Positions 17,516-24,741 of a stretch of 64,000 bases of DNA are shown here, piece after piece. Location: the NCBI RefSeq assembly GCF_027924525.1, contig NZ_AP027040.1, positions 62,001 to 126,000 on the forward strand, written 5' to 3'. Below the pieces are notes generated by a model. The model did no database searches and was not told the origin of the DNA. It was given only the letters and a program-made list of their open reading frames with translations. Each line of letters starts with the position of its first letter. Position 1 is the first letter of the stretch. The stretch is from Aurantimicrobium sp. INA4 (GTDB lineage Bacteria; Actinomycetota; Actinomycetes; Actinomycetales; Microbacteriaceae). The position numbers and the translations under genes are program-made.

Positions 17516-18829
17516 ATGAGTGAGCAGAAAGCAACACGTGCGCGCCGCATTCGCAGCGCGCGTGCCGCTATTCGCCACGGCAATGTGGCACCCCGTAAGG
17601 GCGGGCGCACTCTCCTGAGTTGGATTGGTGCCGGACTTGCCGTAGTCATGGTTGCTACGGCATCCATTGCCGGTATTGCATTCTGGGATATCTCACGCAG
17701 TGCAAAAGAAGGTGTTGCGCTCGCGAACGATCAGCGCATTCCAGACATCGGCGCTATCGAGGGTGGTGTGAACTTCCTTCTGGTTGGTAGTGACTCTCGC
17801 GAGGGCACAGACCCCGGAGTTTTCGATGCTGACCCCGGTAGCGTGCTCAACGATGTCAACATCCTGCTTCATATCTCAGCAGATCACACCAATGCAACCG
17901 TGGTCTCCATTCCCCGTGACATGGTCGTGCACTACGCGGATTGCCCCGACGGTGGTGGTGGCTGGTCTGGGCCGATCAACGGTGTCCTCAACGAGGGCGG
18001 CCTGCCCTGTGTAGTTCTCACCGTTGAAGAACTCACCGGGTTGAGCATTCCCTTTGCCGCCATGATTCAGTTCAACGGTGTGATTGAGATGGCAAATGCC
18101 ATCGGCGGTGTTGAAGTCTGTGTGGCCGAACCCATCGAGGACGAATACACCCAAACATTCCTCGATGCCGGAATGCACACCCTCTCAGGTCTCCAGGCAC
18201 TGCAGTTCCTGCGCACCCGTCACGGTGTTGGTGACGGTAGTGACCTCGGCCGTATCTCCAACCAGCAGGTTTTCCTCTCCTCCTTGGTACGCAAGCTCAA
18301 GAGTGCACAAACTCTGACCAACCCTGTTGCCCTCTTTGGTCTGGCCAAGGCAGCCATCTCGAACATGACGCTCTCGAACAGCCTCAACAACGTCGACACC
18401 ATGATGTCTATCGCGATGGCGTTGAAGGACATTCCATTGGAGAACGTTGTCTTCGTTCAATACCCCAGCTCCACAGGGGGAACCGGAATTTATGCCGGCA
18501 AGGTTCAGCCCAACCAAGCTGAAGCAGATGCGCTCTTTGCTGCACTTCTCGCAGATCAACCCATTGCATTGAGCGGAACAACCGGTAATGGTTCCGTGGT
18601 TGACCCTGATGCGGCAGCAAAAGCTGCTGCTCAAGCTGAAGCAGAAGCAAAGGCAGCAGCCAAAGCTGCCAAGAAGGCGACTGCTACCCCCACTCCTACA
18701 GCGACTTCCGGAGCAACCGCAACCCCCACTCCAACCTCAGCTCCAGTTGCTGTGCTGCCGGAGAACGTGAACGGTCAGACCGCAAACGACTACACCTGCT
18801 CTGCTGGCCGCACCCTCGACCAGCAATAA
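17516..18829 (+). CDS. LytR-CpsA-Psr family cell-wall glycopolymer ligase
   Basis: A 437-residue membrane-anchored LCP protein. LCP enzymes attach polymers such as teichoic acid or arabinogalactan-like glycans to peptidoglycan on the outer face of the membrane. A basic cytoplasmic tail precedes a single hydrophobic anchor at about residues 35-58. The LCP core follows: FLLVGSDSREG, VVSIPRDMVV (phosphate-binding Arg), INGVLNEGG and FLRTRHGVGDGSDLGRISNQQ (Arg/Asp cluster). The C-terminus is an Ala/Lys-rich then Thr/Pro-rich linker ending in a short Cys-containing tail. The ATG at 17516 follows GGGGAAAGC; longer readings would include the tRNA. It sits between two serine tRNA genes. Confidence 0.93.
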   Translation: MSEQKATRARRIRSARAAIRHGNVAPRKGGRTLLSWIGAGLAVVMVATASIAGIAFWDISRSAKEGVALANDQRIPDIGAIEGGVNFLLVGSDSREGTDPGVFDADPGSVLNDVNILLHISADHTNATVVSIPRDMVVHYADCPDGGGGWSGPINGVLNEGGLPCVVLTVEELTGLSIPFAAMIQFNGVIEMANAIGGVEVCVAEPIEDEYTQTFLDAGMHTLSGLQALQFLRTRHGVGDGSDLGRISNQQVFLSSLVRKLKSAQTLTNPVALFGLAKAAISNMTLSNSLNNVDTMMSIAMALKDIPLENVVFVQYPSSTGGTGIYAGKVQPNQAEADALFAALLADQPIALSGTTGNGSVVDPDAAAKAAAQAEAEAKAAAKAAKKATATPTPTATSGATATPTPTSAPVAVLPENVNGQTANDYTCSAGRTLDQQ

Positions 18830-18843
18830 AGCTCGATTATTCT

Positions 18844-18859
18844 CGGCACAACAGTGCCG
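18844..18859 (+). terminator. Possible weak terminator hairpin after the LCP gene
   Basis: CGGCAC-AACA-GTGCCG forms a perfect 6-bp stem 15 bases after the LCP stop. No T-run follows, so termination would be weak; TATGAT at 18861-18866 directly after could instead be the -10 box of the tRNA-Ser promoter. The two roles could both apply. Confidence 0.35.
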
Positions 18860-18898
18860 GTATGATTGCTCTGGTGCTTCTGCATGCCAGAAGTCCAA

Positions 18899-18990
18899 GG
18901 AGACGTCGCATAGTTCGGCCTAGTGCACCACCCTGCTAAGGTGGAGTCCTCGTAAGGGGACCGCGGGTTCAAATCCCGCCGTCTCCGCCA
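18899..18990 (+). tRNA. tRNA-Ser (anticodon GCT)
   Basis: A 92-nt class II tRNA with encoded CCA. The acceptor stem is GGAGACG paired with CGTCTCC. The anticodon arm CCACCCTGCTAAGGTGG exposes GCT, reading AGU/AGC. A long variable arm (AGTCCTCGTAAGGGGACC) and the T loop GGTTCAAATCC complete it. An intrinsic terminator follows directly. Confidence 0.96.
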
Positions 18991-18996
18991 GAAAAG

Positions 18997-19019
18997 AAGC
19001 CCCGTAAGGGGCTTTCTTT
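18997..19019 (+). terminator. Intrinsic terminator of tRNA-Ser(GCT)
   Basis: AAGCCCC-GTAA-GGGGCTT forms a 7-bp stem with a tetraloop, followed by TCTTT. It begins 7 bases after the tRNA CCA end. Confidence 0.85.
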
Positions 19020-19035
19020 ATCGGAAAGGCGCATC

Positions 19036-19212
19036 GTGAAAAGACTCAGCCCCGCACTGTCGGCTTTGTATCTTGTTCTCATGATCACCGTGGTCGTCAG
19101 TGTGGATACTGCTTATCTCCAGCAACACCCTGAAGTGCGGCTCATCGGCAACATTCTCATTGTTGCTGTTTTCACCGCGGGGTATTTCTTGCTGGCACGC
19201 TTCAAAAAGTAA
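19036..19212 (+). CDS. Small two-helix membrane protein, 58 aa
   Basis: A short reading frame starting with GTG after a GGAAAGG ribosome site (7 bases upstream). The translation begins MKRLSPALSALYLVLMITVV and ends LLARFKK. Two hydrophobic segments (about residues 8-24 and 36-54) are joined by a polar loop VDTAYLQQHPEVR. The positive-inside rule puts both termini in the cytoplasm. Frame, ribosome site and composition all support a real gene. Similar short proteins occur in Microbacteriaceae, but I know of no function. It lies between the tRNA-Ser terminator and the helicase promoter; its stop is 28 bases before that promoter's -35 box. Confidence 0.7.
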   Translation: MKRLSPALSALYLVLMITVVVSVDTAYLQQHPEVRLIGNILIVAVFTAGYFLLARFKK

Positions 19213-19240
19213 TCCAGCGCTGCTAACTTTCAACTTTTTC

Positions 19241-19269
19241 TTGAACCTTTGTGCTTTCTCCCGTATAGT
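19241..19269 (+). promoter_or_regulatory. Strong sigma-70-type promoter for the DEAD-box helicase
   Basis: TTGAAC (19241-19246) and TATAGT (19264-19269) are separated by exactly 17 bases, close to consensus for the housekeeping sigma factor. The expected transcription start near 19276 leaves a 5' leader of about 180 bases before the helicase ATG. A TTGACA at 19284-19289 has no matching -10 box. Confidence 0.75.
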
Positions 19270-19275
19270 CAAAAG

Positions 19276-19454
19276 GTCGGCTCTTGACACTGCATTGTGA
19301 TGCAGATGGGTTTGTAAGTCAGGTGGGCCGGTTCCCCAACAATTCTGTTGGTGATAGTCACTCGAAGTGAATCGGTCCCGGCCAAAGACTGCCCGGGTTC
19401 TTATCAGCACGTTTGTGTGCTGTTTTGCAACGAATCCAACCCAGAGAAAAAGTC
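19276..19454 (+). promoter_or_regulatory. Structured 5' leader RNA of the DEAD-box helicase gene
   Basis: About 180 transcribed bases precede the helicase. They hold a series of perfect hairpins. CTGCAT-TGTG-ATGCAG is at 19290-19305. An outer stem GGCCGG (19326-19331) pairs with CCGGCC (19378-19383) and encloses two hairpins: CCAACA-ATTC-TGTTGG (19336-19351) and TCACT-CGA-AGTGA (19358-19370), making a three-way junction. A further hairpin CAGCAC/GTGCTG (19405-19422) is followed by TTTT, like an attenuator. I do not recognise it as a known riboswitch class. Autoregulation by the helicase or cold-dependent folding is a plausible inference. Confidence 0.6.
19405..19426 (+). terminator. Attenuator-like hairpin in the helicase leader
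   Basis: CAGCAC-GTTTGT-GTGCTG (6-bp perfect stem) is followed at once by TTTT and lies about 30 bases before the helicase ATG. It could act as a conditional intrinsic terminator; the short U-run makes it moderate in strength. Confidence 0.45.
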
Positions 19455-21494
19455 ATGCCTAAGAATAAGAAACCTGCCGGCGGTCGTCCGGCTAAGAATT
19501 TTGAACCACGCTACGGCGCGAAGAAGTCGGGCGGTCCTTCCGCTGGTTCTCGTAGCCCTGGACACCGCGGATACCGTCCCGAGTCCACTGAAGCACCACG
19601 TAAAAACCGCTGGAGCAATGAAGACCGTGACGCACGTCGCGGAGCACCTGCGGGCGAGCGTCCCGCTTACGGTGACCGCGCACCACGTGGTGACCGTAAC
19701 GAACGCCCCGCCTACAACCGCGGTGAGCGTTCCGAGCGCCCTGCCTACGGTGAGCGCACCGAGCGTCCACGTTACGAGCGTTCTGAACGTGCTTCCTACG
19801 GAGATCGTGCACCACGCTCAGATCGTCCAGCATATGGTGAGCGTTCTGAGCGTCCTTCGTTCAACCGTGGTGACCGTAATGAACGTCCCGCATACAACCG
19901 TGGAGAACGTCCCGCTTACGGAGATCGCACGGAGCGTCCCCGCTACGACCGTGATGGAGCACGCGCAGAGCGCGCTCCATATGGAGACCGCGCACCGCGG
20001 AACGACCGACCTTCCTATGGTGACCGCAACGATCGCCCCGCTTACAACCGCGGTGAGCGTTCAGAGCGCCCACGCTATGAGCGTTCAGATCGTCCCTCCT
20101 ACGGTGACCGTGCTCCACGCGGAGAGCGTTCCTATGGTGAGCGTAATGACCGTCCCGCACGAAACTTTGGTGGAGACCGTCCACGCTGGAACAAGGACGA
20201 GGCACCTCGTCGTTCCGCTTCAGACTTCTATCCCGCAAAGGACGAGAAGGCCCGCTTTACTCCTGAAGAAGACGTCGTACTTGAGCGCCTCGAAGCACAA
20301 GCAACCACCGCAGCCGATGTTGACGGTGTGAGCTTCTCCGACCTTGGCTTGGGAGATAACATCTGCCGCCAGCTGACCGCAATGGGTGCTGTTGCACCAT
20401 TCCCCATTCAGGCAGCAACAATTCCTGATGTGCTCTCCGGCAAGGATGTTCTTGGCCGTGGAAAGACCGGATCGGGTAAGACCATTGCCTTCGGTTCACC
20501 TGTTGTTGAACGCCTCATGGAAAACAATGGTGGCAAGGACCGCAAGCAGGGTCGTCCACCCCGTGCACTCATCTTGGCTCCAACCCGTGAGCTCGCAATG
20601 CAGATTGACCGCACCGTGCAGCCCATTGCTCGCTCTGTCGGTTTGTTCACCACCACCATCTTTGGTGGAGTTCCTCAGCACAAGCAGGTCATGAGCCTGC
20701 GCCGTGGTGTGGACATCATCATTGCGACCCCAGGTCGTTTGGAAGATCTCGTGGAGCAAGGTCACATTGACCTAGGCCACATCGCCATCACTGTGCTCGA
20801 TGAAGCAGATCACATGTGTGATCTGGGCTTCCTCGAGCCCGTGCAGCGTATCCTCCGCGCCACCAAGGCTGATGGTCAGCGACTGCTGTTCTCGGCAACC
20901 TTGGACAAGGGTGTTGCAGCTATTGTGAACGAGTTCCTCAAGGATCCTTCTGTTCACGAGGTTGCTGGTGAAGACCAGGCTTCTTCCACCATTGATCACC
21001 GTGTTCTCGTTGTTGATCACCGCGACAAGCCTTTCGTGATTGAACAGCTTGCAGCTCGTGAGGGAAAGACCCTGATCTTCTCGCGCACCCGCGCCTATGC
21101 TGAGCAACTTGCTGACCAGCTTGAAGATGCAGGTATTCCTGCAACCAGCTTGCACGGTGACCTGAACCAGAACCGTCGTACTCGTAACCTTCAGTTGCTT
21201 ACCAGCGGACGTGTCAACGTTCTCGTGGCTACAGATGTTGCTGCACGCGGTATCCACGTCGATGACATTGACTTGGTTATCCAGGCAGATGCACCTGATG
21301 AGTACAAGACTTACATGCACCGCGCCGGTCGCACCGGACGTGCAGGCAAGCAGGGAACTGTGGTGACGATTATTCCTCGCACTCGTCAGCGTCGCATGAA
21401 CGACCTGTTGGGCCGTGCAGAGATCGAAGCCGAAATGGTTCCAGCGTCCCCTGGTGATGAACTGCTTCAGCAGCTCGCATCAGCTAACGCCTAG
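19455..21494 (+). CDS. DEAD-box ATP-dependent RNA helicase with long disordered N-terminal region
   Basis: A 679-residue RNA helicase. The catalytic core occupies about residues 300-670: Q-motif region (PFPIQAATIPDVLSGKD), motif I (GRGKTGSGKTIAF), Ia (APTRELAMQ), II (VLDEADHMCDLGF), III (LFSATLD), V (ATDVAARGIHVDDIDLV) and VI (HRAGRTGRAG). The first about 260 residues are disordered and rich in Arg, Tyr, Asp, Glu and Pro, with repeated blocks such as YGDRAPR and ERPAYNRGER. Such tails usually bind RNA and can drive condensates. The start is the ATG at 19455; upstream codons belong to the leader RNA. Cold-shock or ribosome-assembly roles are likely by family. A strong terminator follows. Confidence 0.93.
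   Translation: MPKNKKPAGGRPAKNFEPRYGAKKSGGPSAGSRSPGHRGYRPESTEAPRKNRWSNEDRDARRGAPAGERPAYGDRAPRGDRNERPAYNRGERSERPAYGERTERPRYERSERASYGDRAPRSDRPAYGERSERPSFNRGDRNERPAYNRGERPAYGDRTERPRYDRDGARAERAPYGDRAPRNDRPSYGDRNDRPAYNRGERSERPRYERSDRPSYGDRAPRGERSYGERNDRPARNFGGDRPRWNKDEAPRRSASDFYPAKDEKARFTPEEDVVLERLEAQATTAADVDGVSFSDLGLGDNICRQLTAMGAVAPFPIQAATIPDVLSGKDVLGRGKTGSGKTIAFGSPVVERLMENNGGKDRKQGRPPRALILAPTRELAMQIDRTVQPIARSVGLFTTTIFGGVPQHKQVMSLRRGVDIIIATPGRLEDLVEQGHIDLGHIAITVLDEADHMCDLGFLEPVQRILRATKADGQRLLFSATLDKGVAAIVNEFLKDPSVHEVAGEDQASSTIDHRVLVVDHRDKPFVIEQLAAREGKTLIFSRTRAYAEQLADQLEDAGIPATSLHGDLNQNRRTRNLQLLTSGRVNVLVATDVAARGIHVDDIDLVIQADAPDEYKTYMHRAGRTGRAGKQGTVVTIIPRTRQRRMNDLLGRAEIEAEMVPASPGDELLQQLASANA
19654..20170 (+). 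repeat. Degenerate coding repeats (Arg/Tyr-rich blocks) in the helicase gene
   Basis: About 170 codons built from short imperfect units, chiefly YGDRAPR, RPAYNRGER and ERPRYER, recurring every 12-30 residues. The DNA is correspondingly repetitive, which creates long spurious open frames in other frames of both strands. Confidence 0.8.
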
Positions 21495-21504
21495 TTCTCA
21501 CAAG

Positions 21505-21542
21505 ACGAGTGCCGCGCCCTTCGGGTGCGGCACTCGTTCGTT
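21505..21542 (+). terminator. Intrinsic terminator of the helicase gene
   Basis: ACGAGTGCCGC (21505-21515) pairs perfectly with GCGGCACTCGT (21527-21537) around an 11-base loop, followed by TCGTT. It lies between the convergent helicase and DMT genes and may serve both. Confidence 0.85.
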
Positions 21543-21553
21543 AACCTAGGGAA

Positions 21554-22468
21554 CTAGCTCAGTGCGAGAAGTGCTGCTGCTGTGAGTGCAAGAACCATAC
21601 CCACCAGTTGAAGTTTGGTGATCTTCTCCCGCAGCACAAGGGCAGCAAGGATGATGGTTCCTGCTGGATACATCGCGGTGAGCACCGACATCACACTCAA
21701 GTTTCCGGTTTGGATTCCCAGTAGCAGCAGTGCGTTTCCGGTGGCGTCTAATACTCCGCAGCCGAGTGCGAGCAGGATTCCGTTGCGGTAGTCGGTTGCT
21801 CCGGCGTCACCAACGACGAGGTCTGCCCGGGGTGAGCCATCTTTTCCGAAATAACCTTTTCGGTGTGCCCACCGAATGAGCGCCATGCCGAAAACCACAG
21901 AGAACATGATGGTGATGTTCACGAAGCGGTTAAATACCAACGGATAAATTCCGGCATTCGAGGGTGCTTGATCTAAAACAATAAGGAATAGCCCAATCAG
22001 GATGCCCGAGATGACTGCGAAGATAATGCCTCGAGCTTTGGGTTTCACCGCTTCTTTTTCTGGGGTGAAAGCAACCAGAACGATAGCAATGGCACCAATG
22101 ACAAGGGCGACGTAACCAAACCACACCAGGCTTTCGCCGTTAATGAGCAGGGCCCACATCACAGGGAAGATTGCAGAGATCAAAGCACCCAGAGGGGAAA
22201 GAATGCTCATGGGGCCAATGGCTAGTGCTGCATAGAGCAAGAGAATGGCTACAGCCCCACATAGTCCAGAGAGCAAGCCCCACACAATGGCGCCGTCACT
22301 GATTTCACCGGGGATGATGAAGGTGAAACCAAAGAGGAGAAACAGGCCAATGAGTCCAGCGATGCCGGTGGCCAAAAAGGCACCCATACGCTTGGAAGCG
22401 AGGCCTCCGAGGAAGTCACCGCTCCCAAAAACGAGGGCCCCAGACAGGCCAAAAATGACGGTGAGCAT
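21554..22468 (-). CDS. EamA/DMT-superfamily transporter
   Basis: A 304-residue protein of ten hydrophobic segments arranged as two five-helix EamA halves; the second half starts at about residue 150 (KARGIIFAVISGILIGLFL). The C-terminal half has the usual SVLTAMYPAGTIILAALVLREKIT pattern of drug/metabolite exporters. There is no signature that fixes a substrate; amino acids, purines or amines are typical for the superfamily. The start MLTVIFGLSGALVFGSGDF opens directly into helix 1. It is divergent from the acyl-CoA oxidase-like gene with about 165 bases between. Confidence 0.87.
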   Translation of the reverse strand: MLTVIFGLSGALVFGSGDFLGGLASKRMGAFLATGIAGLIGLFLLFGFTFIIPGEISDGAIVWGLLSGLCGAVAILLLYAALAIGPMSILSPLGALISAIFPVMWALLINGESLVWFGYVALVIGAIAIVLVAFTPEKEAVKPKARGIIFAVISGILIGLFLIVLDQAPSNAGIYPLVFNRFVNITIMFSVVFGMALIRWAHRKGYFGKDGSPRADLVVGDAGATDYRNGILLALGCGVLDATGNALLLLGIQTGNLSVMSVLTAMYPAGTIILAALVLREKITKLQLVGMVLALTAAALLALS

Positions 22469-22483
22469 TACTCCAGCCTAGAT

Positions 22484-22510
22484 GTTTCCTGAGAGCCTCG
22501 GTGAGGAAAC
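22484..22510. promoter_or_regulatory. Inverted repeat in the DMT/acyl-CoA oxidase intergenic region
   Basis: GTTTCCT (22484-22490) and AGGAAAC (22504-22510) form a 7-bp inverted repeat with 13 bases between. It lies 16 bases before the DMT start and 125 bases before the acyl-CoA oxidase-like start. It could be an operator or a leader hairpin; evidence is symmetry only. Confidence 0.35.
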
Positions 22511-22634
22511 AACAAAGATAACCGGTACTACTAGCTCAAAATTGTAGGAGCCCCACACACTGTTTGAAACCGTGTTCGTCATGCGCTCAAATAGGGCATA
22601 CGTTGTAGGTATCCGCCATGAAAGGCCACACACG

Positions 22635-24683
22635 ATGTCTATCCTCGACAAAGTTGAGACAGTAAATGACGTAGCAACAGAAAATGATGCCGCGATGATT
22701 GATCGCGCCTATTTATCGCGCTACTTGCTGGGCAAATGGGCAGATGTTCGCCTTGCTTCGCGTGCTCTCGCTGGCAAGCCTGAAATGCACAACATCCCAG
22801 GCCTCGGTATGGATGAACACCGCGCCCGTGTGCTTGGACAACTCAAACTTCTGGTGGAAAACGGACAGGTTCACCGAGCTTTCCCAGCCGCGTATGGCGG
22901 GCTCGATGACCACGGTGGAAACTTGGCAGCTTTCCAGGAACTTGTAGCCGCTGACCCCTCACTCCAGATTAAGTCGGGCGTGCAGTGGGGTTTGTTCACT
23001 GCTGCAATTGCTCACTTGGGAACCAAAGAACACCACGATCGTTTTCTGCCCTCGGCAATGTCTTTGGAGACCCCTGGTATCTATGCCATGACCGAAACCG
23101 GGCACGGCTCCGATGTGTCTTCTATTGCGACAACCGCCACCTTCGATGAGGCAACCGGGGAATGGGTGATCAACACACCTTTCCGCGGAGCATGGAAGGA
23201 CTACTTGGGTAATGCAGCACTGCACGGAAAAGCAGCAGTGGTTTTCGCTCAACTCATTACCAAGGGAGTCAACCACGGAGTCCACGGGTTCTATGTCCCA
23301 ATCCGTGATGAGAACGGAAACTTCCTTCCCGGTATCGGCGGAGAAGATGACGGATACAAGGGCGGACTGAACGGTATAGATAACGGCCGTCTGCACTTCG
23401 ACCACGTCCGCATTCCACGCAACAACCTGCTCAACCGTTACGGTGACGTCGATGAAAACGGCAACTACACCTCACCGATTGCCAGCCCAGGACGTCGATT
23501 TTTCACCATGCTGGGAACACTGGTTCAAGGACGTGTCTCCCTTGATGGCGCCTGCGTCAATGCTTCCAAGATTGGTCTGCAAATTGCGGTGACCTACGGC
23601 AACCAACGCCGCCAGTTCTCCAACCCTGGCCAGGAAGAAACCGTGCTGCTGGATTACCAGCGCCACCAGCGTCGCCTTATTCCACTCATTGCCACGACTT
23701 ATGCTCAGACGTTCTCTCAAGAAGTTCTGCTGGAGAAGTTTGATGCCGTCTTTAGTGGCCTTGATGATTCAGACGCGAGCCGCGAAGACTTAGAAACCAT
23801 GGCCGCTGCCTTCAAGCCGCTGTCCACCTGGCACGCGCTCAAGACTTTGCAGGATTGTCGTGAAGCATGTGGTGGTCAAGGGTTCTTGGCAGAAAACCGA
23901 CTGACTCTGCTGCGTGCAGATATGGATGTCTATGCGACCTTCGAAGGTGACAACAATGTTCTCCTTCAGCTCGTTGCCAAGCGTCTGCTCACCGATTACA
24001 GCAGAAAGTTCAAAGATGCTGACACGGGCTCCCTTGCTCGCCTGGTGATGGAGCAGGTCACCGAACGTGCAGTGACCGGATCTGGTTTGCGCCGTCTGGG
24101 CCAGAACGTTCATGACCTTGGCTCAACTGCTCGTTCCGTGAAGGAACTTCGTGACCCTGAAACGCAACGTGATCTGCTCACCGACCGGGTAGAGACGATG
24201 ATTGCGAACATCGCTCTTGAACTGCGTGATGCAAAGAAGACGGGCGAGGAAGCAGAAGCATTCAACCGAAACCAGAGCGCCCTTATCGAAGCAGCTATTG
24301 CACACGGCCACTTGCTGCAATGGGAAGCATTCACTAATGCTCTCGACAAGATCACTGATGAGGGAACTCGTCAGGTTGTGACTTGGGTGCGCGATCTCTT
24401 CGGCCTCCACGTCATTGAACAAAACCTGTCCTGGTATTTGATCAACGGTCGTCTTTCTGCGCAGCGCGCATCGGCAGTGACCGCATATGTGGATCGTTTG
24501 ATCACTCGTCTGCGCCCCCACGCACAAGACCTTGTTGATGCTTTCGGGTATAGGCAAGAGCACCTGCGTGCAGAAATTTCTTCCGGAGTGGAGCAGGAAC
24601 GACAGGACGAAGCTAGGGCCTACATTGCTGAACTTGTGCGTTCTGGCAAAGCACCCATTCCAGAAAAATCTTCCAGACAGTAG
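22635..24683 (+). CDS. Acyl-CoA oxidase/dehydrogenase-family flavoenzyme
   Basis: A 682-residue acyl-CoA dehydrogenase-superfamily protein of the larger, oxidase-like type. The central FAD/substrate domain has YAMTETGHGSDVSSIATTATFD, and the C-terminal half has CREACGGQGFLAENRLTLLRAD and ATFEGDNNVLLQLVAKRLL, signatures of the peroxisomal acyl-CoA oxidase family. It would catalyse the first step of beta-oxidation of an acyl-CoA; whether O2 or an electron-transfer flavoprotein is the acceptor cannot be told. I chose the ATG at 22635 (MSILDKVETVNDV); a longer reading from 22572 adds unlikely residues. No other fatty-acid genes are adjacent. Confidence 0.87.
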   Translation: MSILDKVETVNDVATENDAAMIDRAYLSRYLLGKWADVRLASRALAGKPEMHNIPGLGMDEHRARVLGQLKLLVENGQVHRAFPAAYGGLDDHGGNLAAFQELVAADPSLQIKSGVQWGLFTAAIAHLGTKEHHDRFLPSAMSLETPGIYAMTETGHGSDVSSIATTATFDEATGEWVINTPFRGAWKDYLGNAALHGKAAVVFAQLITKGVNHGVHGFYVPIRDENGNFLPGIGGEDDGYKGGLNGIDNGRLHFDHVRIPRNNLLNRYGDVDENGNYTSPIASPGRRFFTMLGTLVQGRVSLDGACVNASKIGLQIAVTYGNQRRQFSNPGQEETVLLDYQRHQRRLIPLIATTYAQTFSQEVLLEKFDAVFSGLDDSDASREDLETMAAAFKPLSTWHALKTLQDCREACGGQGFLAENRLTLLRADMDVYATFEGDNNVLLQLVAKRLLTDYSRKFKDADTGSLARLVMEQVTERAVTGSGLRRLGQNVHDLGSTARSVKELRDPETQRDLLTDRVETMIANIALELRDAKKTGEEAEAFNRNQSALIEAAIAHGHLLQWEAFTNALDKITDEGTRQVVTWVRDLFGLHVIEQNLSWYLINGRLSAQRASAVTAYVDRLITRLRPHAQDLVDAFGYRQEHLRAEISSGVEQERQDEARAYIAELVRSGKAPIPEKSSRQ

Positions 24684-24693
24684 CCTCCAAGCA

Positions 24694-24733
24694 CACAGAA
24701 GCCGCCTTCCAGATTCGGAAAGCGGCTTCTGTG
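24694..24733. terminator. Bidirectional intrinsic terminator
   Basis: CACAGAAGCCGC (24694-24705) pairs with GCGGCTTCTGTG, and an inner CTTCC/GGAAA extends the stem. It sits between two convergent genes, the acyl-CoA oxidase and the second DHA2 pump. Confidence 0.8.
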
Positions 24734-24741
24734 GTTAGTGC

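Noticed and set aside
19284..19312. Second promoter starting from TTGACA at 19284 before the helicase
   Set aside because: No -10 box at 16-18 bases; the motif overlaps the first leader hairpin and the TTGAAC/TATAGT promoter explains transcription better.
19348..20331. A 327-codon open frame overlapping the helicase N-terminus on the same strand, and matching minus-strand frames
   Set aside because: The helicase repeats make regular codon patterns that suppress stops in other frames. The translations are low-complexity (Val/Thr/His-rich) and lack a ribosome site; the helicase frame has clear domains.
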